DNA of 64,000 nt from Parietaria judaica (lineage: Eukaryota; Streptophyta; Magnoliopsida; Rosales; Urticaceae), in assembly GCA_954871525.1 (NCBI GenBank), contig OX940863.1:22208001-22272000 (forward strand), given 5' to 3'. The position numbers were made by a program, and so were the translations under genes. This document shows, in pieces, positions 40,839 through 51,639 of the stretch. A model generated the notes under the pieces. The model worked only from the letters and a program-made list of their open reading frames with translations, had not been told where the DNA came from and did not search any database. The stretch's first letter is position 1, and every line of letters begins with the position of its first letter.

Positions 40839-42239
40839 GGGATAATTACGGCAAATATACCCAACCTTTGGTCAAACTTCCCCCCGTGTACCCAACCTTT
40901 AAAATTGGCGGCAAAAATACCCAACCTGCGTTGACTGTGACTCTGGCATAAAAACGTTAATTTTTCCGTTAACATCCCTCATGTGGCCGTTAGCGGCAAA
41001 AATACCCAACCTTTTTTTAAAAAAAAAAACATTTTTTAATTTTTTAATTTATATATTTTTTACTTGATTAGTGATAATTACTTGAATTTCAAATACATGG
41101 AATAACACAAAAGTTAGTCAAAACATCAATTGATATCTTAATGTGCTTGTATAAGCTATATTTGTTGATAAAAGTCTTATTATTATGAGAAATTTTAAAC
41201 ACAATGTTACGTGTATTTAAGTAATTGATTTTTAATAAATTAATAAAAGGATAGTTATATAATTAATTTTTCTTTTTATTAAATAAAGTCAATTTTAGCC
41301 CGAGATATTCATCGAAAGTCTGTTTTCGCGAAATAAAGTGTCTAGATGTTTCCAGAAATATCAAAATACTCAAAAAGTCATTAAGTTTGCAAGAAATAGT
41401 CACGGAACGCTCCCGAAACCCTTAAAGTGGGCCAGGAGCACCTCAGGCGGCCCCACAGGCCCCACACGATCCACCACACGTCTCCTGCCCTCCTCACGTG
41501 CCCTCAGAAGGGCTTACGTCAACCTGATGACGTAAGCAGAGGCACGGGTGTGAGTTTTCATTGTGTTTCATAGCTTCCTTCGGCACTATTCATATTTCTT
41601 AGCAGCGTATTTAAGGGTACGGATTTTAATGGATCTCAAGGGAGGTCTTTTAGCCAACTATTACTAATCAAGCTTATTGATTATTGATAAATTTTTTTAC
41701 TGGTATATATTCTTAAGCCATTTTTTTTTTCAATACGGAGACATTGATTGAACTACCCATATCCGGATTTGGTTTTCTGGGTATCCGAAAATCACTACCC
41801 GTATCCCGATACGGAAATTCAGATACCTTTTTTCAAAACCATGTTCAAATTACTTAAAATACCCGTAACATTATGTATAAAATTTCTCATAATAATAAGA
41901 TTTTTATTACCAAATGTAGGTTATACAAGCACATTAAGAAATCAATTGATGTTTTGACTAACTTTTGTGTTATTCCATGTATTTGGAATTCAAGTAATTA
42001 TCACTAATCAAGTAAAAAAAATATAAATTAAAAAAATTAAAAAATGTTTTTTTTTTCAAAAAAAAAGGTTGGGTATTTTTGCCGCTAACGGCCACATGAG
42101 GGATGTTAACGGAAAAATTAACGTTTTTATGCCAAAGTCACAGTCAACGCAGGTTGGGTATTTTTGCCGCCAATTTTAAAGGTTGGGTACACGGGGGGAA
42201 GTTTGACCAAAGGTTGAGTATATTTGCCGTAATTATCCC
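40839..42239. mobile_element. Non-autonomous Mutator-like element, family B (1401 bp)
   Basis: Imperfect terminal inverted repeats of about 350 bp start GGGATAATTACGGCAAATAT. The exact 9-bp duplication TAATTCCAA flanks it at 40830-40838 and 42240-42248. Subterminal GGTTGGGTATTTTTGCCGC words repeat inside each arm. The roughly 660-bp unique centre includes a GC-rich block (41400-41560) and a TATCCGGAT / GGGTATCCG patch near 41758. There is no transposase. It could be a Pack-MULE-like capture; the source is unknown. Confidence 0.92.
41512..41537. promoter_or_regulatory. Perfect palindromic TGACGTAAGC pair inside element B
   Basis: GCTTACGTCA and TGACGTAAGC form a perfect 10-bp inverted repeat with a 6-base spacer. 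TGACG pairs are the core of as-1/ocs-type sites bound by TGA-class bZIP factors. A TATTTAA sits about 70 bases downstream (41608), so the block looks promoter-like. No transcript is known. Confidence 0.5.
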
Positions 42240-42424
42240 TAATTCCAATAGACCAGCCATGTGCATTCTTGGTGTTTGCCTTGTTTTATATGTATATATA
42301 TAGGATCAAACTAAGACATTTACATATACTAAATTATTAATAAACAAACTATTAGCTAAATTTGTTTGTGCCTACCTCTTTTCCTAATCACAAATTGATG
42401 TCCTAATATATAAAAAAAAAAATA

Positions 42425-42893
42425 GGGTTAATGACGGCAAAAATACCCAAAGTTTGGTCAAAGAATCCCTCGTGTACCCAAAGTTTAAAAATGGTGGTAA
42501 AAATACCCAAAGTCGCATTTGGGGAGTTGACCAGTCTATTCTTGTAACGCCGTTAACTTACCCGTTAACTATGGCCACGCGGACAAACGTGGGTTGCTGA
42601 CATAACAATTTTTGCCACATGGATGAGCCCAAATCAACCTCGTTTACGACAAAACAACAAATTAAACCCCTAATAAACACTATTTAATACAACTAATTGA
42701 ACCCCTAATGATTACACTTAACAAAACAAATTTGTCCACGTGGCCAGAGTTAACCGGTAAGTTAACGGCGTTATGAGAATGGAGTGGTCAACTCCCTAAA
42801 TGCGACTTTGGGTATTTTTGCCACCACTTTTAAACTTTAGGTACACGAGGGGTTCTTTGACCAAACTTTGGGTATTTTTGCCGTCATTAACCC
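42425..42893. mobile_element. Non-autonomous Mutator-like element, family A copy 2 (469 bp)
   Basis: Same length and sequence family as 1359-1827, with the interior reversed. Ends are GGGTTAATGACGGCAAAAAT and the inverted match. The 9-bp duplication AAAAAAATA lies at 42416-42424 and 42894-42902. Confidence 0.92.
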
Positions 42894-42925
42894 AAAAAAA
42901 TATAACATTGCGACCTTTATATTAA

Positions 42926-43722
42926 GGGATAATTGCGGCAATAATGCACAACTTTTGGTCAAGAGGGGTTTTAGGTCCCCAACCTTTCAAAGTGTGGGAA
43001 AAAAATACACAACGTTTGTTGAATGTAAAATCCGTTGGTCCTTCCGTTAGGGATGTTAAATTCTGCTGATGTGGCATCGTTAAACTGCCAAATGGACTGC
43101 CAACTTGTAATATTAATTACATAACCTAATAAATAGGAATAAATTAAAATATTTTAATTATGATTCAAATAATAAATTAAAACTTTAAATTAACGAGCAA
43201 TACTTATTTAACACGTAGTTCCTATTTTTAAACTCGTGCTTCAATATTATTCACATCTTTACTATGTCGTTTTTTAAATTACAGTTGTTTTTAATAATTG
43301 GTAGTTTTTCCAAAATTTTAGTCGTTTCTAATAAACCGTCGTTATGTAATCTTTGTAAATTTTAGTCTTGTTTAATAATCCGTTGTTTTTCAAAATTTTA
43401 GTCATGTTTGACGAAGAGTCTGTAAGATTTTTAGGGGGGAGTAAAAATTATTTATTTAATTTAAAGTATTAATTTTTTTTTGAATCATAATTAAAATATG
43501 ATTTAATTTATTCTTATTAATTAAGTTATGTAATTAATATTACAGTTGACAGTCCATTTGGCAGTTTAACGATGCTACATCAGCAGAATTTAACATCCCT
43601 AACGGAAGGACCAACGAATTTTACATTCAACAAACGTTGTGTATTTTTTCCCACACTTTGAAAGGTTGGGGACCTAAAACCCCTCTTGACCTAAGGTTGT
43701 GCATTATTGCCGCAATTAACCC
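42926..43722. mobile_element. Non-autonomous Mutator-like element, family C copy 1 (797 bp)
   Basis: Terminal inverted repeats of about 260 bp begin GGGATAATTGCGGCAATAAT. The exact 9-bp duplication TTATATTAA lies at 42917-42925 and 43723-43731. The unique centre is rich in TAGTCGTTT / GTCGTTTTT words. The left end lies 32 bases from family A copy 2. Confidence 0.92.
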
Positions 43723-44000
43723 TTATATTAATGCTTGGAACACATAAAATCTAATCGGCACGAATAATATTAGTTAAGTTATGATAATTTGTATAAGCTT
43801 GAGGGTCGTTCGAGGCAAGGTCTGATTTTGAGGCCTAACTGACGTTAGTGTCCCACGCGGACTAGGGCTAGAGGAGTAAAAACCGGGTTCCAAATGTGAT
43901 TCTGTTACAGAATTAAAAGATAATAAAACCTCACGACCTATGACCACTGAATAGCAAAGTAATTTTCTGACTTATTATATATCAATACACCACTTGAAAA

Positions 44001-44690
44001 CAGGGCCGGCCAAGATTTTTTCATGTTTTGTCGATATCCTAAGTTAAATAAATTTTTTGGGCCCCTTCAACGCAAGGTTCGACTTTTCCACGATTATCTT
44101 CGATTATCCGTCTTGCCGGTAGTTATCGGCAAGACGGCCATGCTAGTACTTTTCCATGATTTTTGCCGAAAATCGGCAAACATCTTGAAAAATAACAAAA
44201 ATATGGTACTTTTAAAAAAAAATTGCATTTTTCGATGATTTTATTCGAGTATTTACATATGTGAGAGTGAGACTATATTTTATTTACCTATGTTTGAGTA
44301 TGAAATGATTTTATTTTTGGCATTTTTAATGTTTTATCAACATTATAAACTTAGTAAATATATTCTTAAAAATATTTTAGTGATTTTTCATCGATAATCC
44401 TCGATAAGTGTCGATAATCTGTCGATAATCATCGAAAAGTATCGGTAATCGGTAAGCTACAGTATTATTAGTTTTCCGTCGATAATCCGGTAAGTTATCG
44501 ATTAATCTGTTGATAACGGCAAGCGATTTATCGGCAAGTTCGGTAAATTGAACCTTGCCTTCAAGTATTTTTTTTTTCATATTTAATTTATAAAAAATAA
44601 TATATATATATATATCTATTAAAAAATTAAGGCATTACATTTGGAGAGCTCGAGGTGCCAACCTCCCTATAACCCAGGCCTGCCGGCTTG
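44001..44690. mobile_element. Possible older hAT-type element split by a nested insertion
   Basis: CAGGGCCGGCCAAG at 44001 looks like a common plant hAT end. CCAGGCCTGCCGGCTTG at 44668 could be its degenerate right end. The element at 44071-44557 sits inside. The inverted match is weak. Confidence 0.35.
44071..44557. mobile_element. hAT-like element with CAAGGTTC ends and GATAATC subterminal array
   Basis: CAAGGTTCGACTTTT (44073) faces AAATTGAACCTTG (44557). CCTTCAA flanks both sides (44064-44070, 44558-44564), offset by two bases. Near the right end TCGATAATC-like words recur at least five times. Near the left, GATTATCTTCGATTATCCG is the inverted version. Such subterminal arrays are typical transposase-binding sites of hAT elements. 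Confidence 0.65.
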
Positions 44691-45187
44691 TCCTTGCCTA
44701 AAAATATAATACTTAAATAGTTTTTATTTTACAACAAATTGAAGCTCTAAATTTGCCAATCATTTATGATTCTATTTTTATTTTCAAAAAGAAGAGAGAA
44801 AAGTTTGAAATATCACTATCATGAATCATGATCATCCTTCCTTCAAATAAAAGGTCCATGTATGTATGTACGTTTGAGGTTCAAAATTAATTTGATTGTA
44901 AGGTTGCAACAACACCGAACTTGACCAAACTTCCTTTTGCAGCATAAGCAACGGTCATTTATGTTTATTTGCTTTTATTTGGGATTAATGACTGAGGTCA
45001 TTTTTATTCACCATTTATTGGCTAATCATTTATCAATTTATTCTGTTTAATTACAAATTTTATCGAACAAATGGTTCGACCTAAAAAAAAAAGTATGTCG
45101 TTTTTTTTTTTTTTTTTTTTTTTGAAAACAAGTATGTCGTTTTCTGCTTCAAGTGAACAAAAACAAAAACAGAAGACAACTAAAAGA

Positions 45188-45481
45188 GGGTTAAGTCTGG
45201 TATAAATACCCATCTTAGAACAAAATTAGTAGCAATTTAGGGGTGAAAAGTCCTTTTTTTTTTCGTAATCGAAACCGGAACCGAGACAAACCTTAAAATC
45301 TTGAATTTTTTCAGAACAAAATTTGGGACAAAATTTAAAATTCAAGTCTAAAAAATATGCTACCATAGCATATAACCAACCTTGCCACAAAACATTCTTT
45401 GAGTAGTATTGCCGCCACTTTTTGAGGTTGAGTATATTTCACGAAATTTGACTATAAGTTAGATATTTATGCCGCAATTAA
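45188..45481. repeat. Possible decayed relative of the Mutator-like families
   Basis: GGGTTAAGTCTGGTATAAATACC on the left faces GATATTTATGCCGCAATTAA on the right. Internal GTATTGCCGCCACTTTTTGAGG recalls family A wording. No target duplication was seen. Confidence 0.4.
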
Positions 45482-45600
45482 TAAAAAAAAAATGAGTCAT
45501 CTGTACACTTTCTCGCTCTCTTACATAAGGTGATTATATGTATTTAAATATAAAAAGAAGACAGTCATTTGGAAAATTAAAAAATCAGATAATTAAAATA

Positions 45601-46399
45601 GAGTTAATTGCGGCAATAATGCACAATCTTTAGTCAACAGGGGTTTTAGGTCCCCAACCTTTCAAAGTGTGGGAAAAAATACACAACGTTTGTTGAATGT
45701 AAAATTCGTTGGTCCTTCCGTTAAGAATGTTAAATTCTGCTGATGTGGCATCGTTAAACTGCCAAATAGACTGCCAACTTGTAATATAAATTACATAACC
45801 TAATTAATAAGATTAAATTAAATCATATTTTAATTATGATTAAAAAAATAAATTAAAATTTTAAATTAACGAATAATACTTATTTAACGCGTAGTTCTTA
45901 TTTTAAACTAGTGCTTCAATATTATTCACATCTTTACTATGTCATTTTATAAATTAAAGTTGTTTTTAATAATCAGTCGTTTTTCCAAAATTTTAGTCGT
46001 TTCTAATAAACTCTCGTTATGTAATCTTTGCAAATTTTAGTCGTGTTTAATAATTCGTCGTTTTTCAAAATTTTAGTCATGTTCGACGAAGAGTCTGTTA
46101 GATTTTTAGGGGGGAGTAAAAATTATTTATTTAATATAAAGTATTAATTTGTTTTTTGAATCATAATTAAAATATGATTTAATTTATTCTTATTAATTAA
46201 GTTATGTAATTAATATTACAAGTTGGCAGTCCATTTGGCAGTTTAACGATGTCACATCAGCAGAATTTAACATCCCTAACGGAAGGACCAACGGATTTTA
46301 TATTCAACAAACGTTGTGTATTTTTTCCCACACTTTGAAATGTTGGGGACCTAAAACCCATGTTGACCAAAGATTGTGCATTATTGCCGCAATTAACCC
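45601..46399. mobile_element. Non-autonomous Mutator-like element, family C copy 2 (799 bp)
   Basis: Nearly the same as 42926-43722 in both arms and centre, same orientation. The flanks ATTAAAATA and TTAAAAATA match 7 of 9, so this insertion is probably older. It lies about 760 bases upstream of the WEB-family start codon. Confidence 0.88.
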
Positions 46400-47162
46400 T
46401 TAAAAATATGTCGATTATACCTTGTCGTTTCGATGAACCCACTCTTTCAGTCAACCAATTCGATTCCAAACTTTTGAGTCAAATAGATGTCGTTTTTGTG
46501 AACCCACTCTTTAAGCTGTGTTGTGTGTGTCAACCTTCCCAACGGCCAAACGACAACTAAAGCAACTGTCGGAACTTTCAGTTGTGTTTTGTCAGAGCTT
46601 AACTTAAAAACTAGATGTCAGTTACTAAAGCAATTGTCTTTTTTTTTTTTTTTTTTTAATAATAACCAAAAAAGCACAAATTGGGCCGTTGGAACCGAAA
46701 TGTTCCCGTTAAGAGGCACAATAATTAAATACCCAACACGCGCGAGCTTTATTACCAAACTACCCTTCCGCCCTTTCCCAAAAGAACAAGCTCTCATATT
46801 TATTTACCGTCTTTACCCTCGAGCCCGGCCTCCTATAATTTTCACGATTCACGCCTTGATTTACTCCGTAATTCGTGATCCGTGGCGGGGGTACTTTGGG
46901 AAATTGAGTGTAACGTTCACAAACACACTCGTGTTGTTCGTCGTCTTCCTCTGTTCAGTTCAGTTCAGTTCAGAGACACAGAGCCTCGAAGCCCGTACAG
47001 TCTCCATAGCTCACCGTGCAAGCTCTCTCATCCATTTTCGCTGTGTATTTCCATACAATCGGCGAGAAAGAGGAAGGAGAAGTGTAAGCTTGTGGCTGGT
47101 TTGGTGTTCAGTTTGGATATCCGGCGATTTTTTGAAGGTTTTTGGTTCGTGTTTGGGTTTTC
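46400..47162 (+). promoter_or_regulatory. Promoter and 5' leader region of the WEB-family gene
   Basis: A 21-base word GTCGTTTYGATGAACCCACTCTTT-like occurs twice (near 46426 and 46488). GC content rises after 46690. CAGTT is repeated in tandem at 46957-46973, in the probable 5' UTR. No clear TATA box was found. Confidence 0.4.
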
Positions 47163-49159
47163 ATGGCGGAAACCCTAGAGGCGTCGGAAACCGCGCCGGA
47201 GAAGACGAGCGGAGCGGGAATGGAGAGAGGTCACAGGGCGGAGATCGACACTTCGGCGCCGTTCGAGTCCGTGAAGGAGGCGGCGACTCGTTTCGGCGGA
47301 ATCGGGTACTGGAAACCCTCGAAAGCCGCGAAGCTTCATCATTCGGAGGTAAGTCCCTCTGGAATTTGAATTTATTTGTGTGGAAGTTCTTGTTTTGCTT
47401 CGTAGCTCATTGATTACGACAATGTAGTTTGAGCATTGATGGCAAATGTAGCTTTCTTGCTTCGAATTCGATTACGGCGGCACGCGTTCGGAGTTTAATT
47501 TCGTCCTCCGTAATTAGGTTTAGCTGGTTTTCGTCTCGGTTTCTTGTTCTGAATGTGGATTGGAATCAAATGCATAAGCTGCGAGTTATTTTTCGGTTAT
47601 TCTTTGCTACTTTTGCGAGTTGTAACACGTTTTGGATGCTTTACGCTCACTCGTGATTCGTATAATAGCACGAATAACGGTTTTTCTGGTTTCAGCGGCG
47701 TGAAGCGGAAGAGCTCGATTTAGTGGAGCTCGAGGAGCAGGCGTTATTCTTGGAGAAAGATTTGATGGTGAAAGAGAGGGATACGTTGGATGTTCTGAAG
47801 GAGCTCGAAAAGACGAAAGCGACGGTGGAGGAGTTGAAACAGAAGCTGCAGAAAGAAGTGAACGCTGTCAAGAATGTCGCTCCGCCGATGGACGAAGCGG
47901 AGAAGGAGAATCACGGGAGTAACGGAAGCCATTGCAATGCAGCGCAGGCCACGAGCCACATTCCATCTTCGGCCCCGGGTTTGATCCTGATGGAACTGAA
48001 ACAGGCGAAACTGAACCTGAGCAAAACCACCACTGATCTCGCCGACATTCGAACCTCCGTGGATTCGTATAACAAGAAGCTGGAGAGAGAAAGACTCGGT
48101 CTGGAGAAAACCCGTGAGAGATTGGCCCACAACTCTTCGAAAATCTCTGCTCTCGAAGAGGAACTGAACCAGACGAAGCTGAAACTGAAATTTGCAAAGG
48201 AGGCTTCGGATAACCCTCTTGATATCTCGAAGGAGCTTCAGCGCCTGAGCTGCGAAGCGGAGCAGTTCAAAAAGGTCAGTGAGGCCGCACGGCACGAGAT
48301 TATTAGGGCAACCCGGGAGATCGAACAGACTAAAACCCGTGTTCAAACCGCCGAAACCAAGCTCATAGCCGCAAGAAAGATGAAAGAAGCCGCCAGAGCA
48401 GCCGAAGCCGTTGCCTTAGCAGAGATCAAAGCCGCGTCAAATCCCGATCCTTCACCAAACGACGGAATTACCCTCTCATTTGACGAATATTCGTCGCTCG
48501 TTAACAAGGCTCGGGAAGCCGAAGAACTCTCCAAGAACAGAGTCGTCGATGCGATGCAGAAAGTTGACGACGCAAACGTTTCGAAAACGGAGATCTTGAA
48601 GAAAGTGGAGGAAGCAACAAAGGAAATCAGAACCAGTAAAAAAGCGTTGGAAGACGCTTTGAACAGAGTTGAATCTGCAAATCAAGGGAAGCTCGTGGTT
48701 GAAGAGGCACTCCGAAGATGGAGATCCGACCACGGTCAAAGACGACGCTCTTCCGTAAGCAACTCTATAAAATTCAAGAACCCTAGCTGCTCTTCGTCTC
48801 ACCATCGTCGAGATTCACGTCTTCTCGACGTGAACGGGCTGAATCTCATTTCCGATGGGTCGACACCGGTGTTAAAGTCAACCCTGTCCATCGGCCAGAT
48901 TCTGAGCCGGAAGCTCATGCCTCCAGAAGAGCTTGACGAAAGTCCCGGGAAAGTCTCGGTAAGACCGAAGATGTCTCTCGGTCAAATGCTGAGTAAGAAA
49001 AACGGCGATCTCGGTATCTCTTCGAGACTTGACAAGGAAAACATTGGCAGCAAGCAATTTTCTGGGAAGAGAAAGAAGTTCGGGTTTGCTCGGTTTTCGC
49101 TGCTTTTGGCGAAACAGAGCAAGAAGACGAAGAAGAGGACGTGCGTTGACTTGAGGTGA
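47163..49159 (+). CDS. WEB-family (DUF827) coiled-coil protein
   Basis: Two exons (47163-47348, 47696-49159) give 549 residues. WEB/PMI-type proteins are plant coiled-coil proteins; the founders act in chloroplast photorelocation, but this member's role is not known. Residues 27-52 carry the family signature DTSAPFESVKEAATRFGGIGYW, split here as DTSAPFESVKEAATRF plus GGIGYWKPS. From about residue 63 to 400 the protein is mostly heptad-rich coiled coil (EELDLVELEEQALFLEKDL). TLSFDEYSSLVNKAREAEEL is the conserved mid-protein motif. The C-terminal third has two SIGQILSRK/SLGQMLSKK repeats and a basic tail (KQSKKTKKRTCVDLR). The start is the first ATG in frame with the signature. Codon GC is high compared with flanks. 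Confidence 0.92.
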
Positions 49160-49411
49160 AGTGGAAGGTCAACCATCTGACTTGATTCTAATAATTAATT
49201 TTAGTATTATTATAATATCTAATTATCTACTTATGGATTTATTTGTTTGTTTCTTCGTGCTTGAAATTTAATATTAGGATCTGATTGTATTCTCGTTTTA
49301 TTGTGAAGAAAATGATGCACTAATATGTGAATATTGTTCATATATTATGTGCATTGATTGTATTGTATAATATTGCATTGAGTTGTTTTTTACTTTTGTG
49401 TATATATATAT

Positions 49412-50674
49412 TGTTGTGGATTTTTTACGCAAGTATACGTATCGAAAACAAGTACTAGTTTTTTATCCCACGAAAAATTGTTACTATTAATACTGCTAAG
49501 TACTAGTTTTTTATCACCTTAATTTTATCTAAACAAATAAAATTGAAATACGATCAAGTAAATAACTAATGGAAAATAAAAACTAAAATGAAAGTTTTGG
49601 ACAAATAGAGAAATATAGGATCACAATCATTCATCAACACTTCACCCGATTAGTCATATCATTCATTTGATCATTAAATTGCTACAATTTGTTAACTAAG
49701 ACCCCTAATGCATCAAAAAGAACTCTTCCGATATTCAATTTGAGTTATCTTTCCTAACTTACTCACTATATTCCTATGTGAATTAAATTACGAACGATTC
49801 ATTAAGCATGTGTTCTTAACGGGTAACACATGTTATATAAGTATATTCCTATCCTATATAAACTCAAGACTTCCATCATAAATCAAGTGTCATCCTATTA
49901 ACGGCTAAACACAATTTTTTTTCCCCAAAGTTCCTAAGGTTTACCAAATCAATTTAATTGGTGATCAAGCAATCAAAAGCATGAAGAAAAGGATAGAATA
50001 AACAAACTTAAGCAATTGTCATTAATTAAAGAAACGATAATCCAGATCAAGCTACATGTGAGTTTCTATTGCAATCCTACGAACGGTTTAGCTCATGATG
50101 AATCTAGAGCATAAACAAATCACAAAGAGATACATAATGGAGAAATAAATTCAGCAAAAGAAATTGATACTAATGGAGAGAATCTTTGAGGTGATCTTCG
50201 TCTCCACCGTTCTTCTTCGCAAAACCCGATCTCCAATGGCGTTCTTCGCGTTTCCTAGCCTCTTGTGATGTTTTTCTCTCCCAAAATTCGTCCCTTAATC
50301 CATTTTTGTGATCCCCTTATATAGCCTCCTCATTAGGTTAAGATTAGGCTAAAAATAACCTAATTCGCGAAACAGTGGTTCTGGGGCACGGGAAATTCTG
50401 TGCTAGGGCACTGGGTTAATTATGAGGTTCTTGCTGGGACACCGAAAATCTGTGCCGCGGCACCAAGCTACTGCCTGGTATTCTCAATTTTGGATTTTTG
50501 GGCATGTAAAACTTCGTCCAAATGACTCTATTCATCTTGATCTTCAATCAAAGCGTAATCCAATCATGTAACTCCTAAAATAAACAAAAACACTAAAAGA
50601 AACACATTAAATAGCTCTTGGATAAACGAAACTCAAAGTGAAAGTACTCGATTTATCGGTATAAAACCGACTCA
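49412..50674 (-). mobile_element. Probable solo LTR (1263 bp), minus orientation
   Basis: Read on the minus strand it runs from TGAGTCGGTTTTATACC to AAAATCCACAACA. A GGCTATATAAGG TATA box (near 50318) is followed by a transcribed-type region, with CTAGTACTTGTTTTCGATAC near the 3' end, as in plant gypsy-type LTRs. The flanks TATAT and TCTAT match 4 of 5. There is no internal domain on either side. Confidence 0.62.
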
Positions 50675-50679
<5 letters not shown>

Positions 50680-50708
<29 letters not shown>

Positions 50709-50904
50709 CTTATGCTAAAATCCAGAGATTGATAGAGCAAAGAAAAGAAATTGGATAATCTTCATTTACCCAAAGTTATATTTTGATTTCTGATAAAAAA
50801 AAATAAAAAAATTGTCATGAGGTATATAACTATATATGATTAACACAAGTCGAATTTTCTATATCTATTATTATGTATGATTAACAGAAGTCGATTTTTC
50901 TATA

Positions 50905-50947
<43 letters not shown>

Positions 50948-51601
50948 CATATAGGTCATGATCAATGCTATAATATAATATGTTCAATGCCATTTGCTAA
51001 TTACAATATATTTTCTCCATTTAGTGTTCAATGATTAGGTATTTAACCATGAAAAAAAAGTTAGGGAATATGCTCCATTAAAATTGAAAGGAAGTTATTT
51101 ATACTCCTTTAAATTGAAAAAGATTATTTAAGCTTTAAAAAAAGTTCTTAATATCTCTTTTACATACAAAAAGATTGGGTATTACACCGTTAAAATACAA
51201 CTTTTTTTTTCTTATAATAAAATTGTCACTGAAAAACATTGAATAAACACATGCTTCAGGAAACGACAATATTTTGACACGAGAGAAGTATAAACTTCAG
51301 CGTTGTCCCTAAAAAAATAATAATACTAAAAATGTTCGAAAAGTTAACGTTAAATATTCATTTTTTATTTTAGCATATAAAATATTATTATTTTTCTCAA
51401 ACATCATAGACAGGTACCAACCAACCCCGTATATGTCTATAATGTGAGAGAAAAGTATTGGTATTTTATTCAGTAATCCAGCTAAAACAAAAAATACGTA
51501 TTTAACATTAATTTTTTAAACATTTTTTTTTATCTTTGCCACGAATAATAAAAACCCAAAAATATTACTTGTGTCATCTGCTCATGATTAAAATATATGA
51601 C

Positions 51602-51631
<30 letters not shown>
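50680..51631. other. Intergenic, AT-rich, TA and TAA microsatellites
   Basis: TA runs lie at 50683-50706 and 50907-50944, and a (TAA)n run at 51603-51639. An ACACAAGTCG/ACAGAAGTCG-containing 40-bp block is repeated near 50842 and 50882. No gene was seen. Confidence 0.5.

Positions 51632-51639
<8 letters not shown>

Noticed and set aside
46523..47413. 296-codon plus-strand open frame over the WEB promoter and exon 1
   Set aside because: It runs in a different frame from the conserved exon 1 signature, has no recognisable domain, and spans leader sequence and an intron donor.
47744..48346. 200-codon minus-strand open frame inside the WEB gene
   Set aside because: An antisense shadow of a GC-rich coiled-coil exon. 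The sense frame carries family motifs.
49412..50674. Helitron
   Set aside because: No TC start, CTRR end or 3' hairpin was seen. TG...CA ends and an LTR-like TATA layout fit better.
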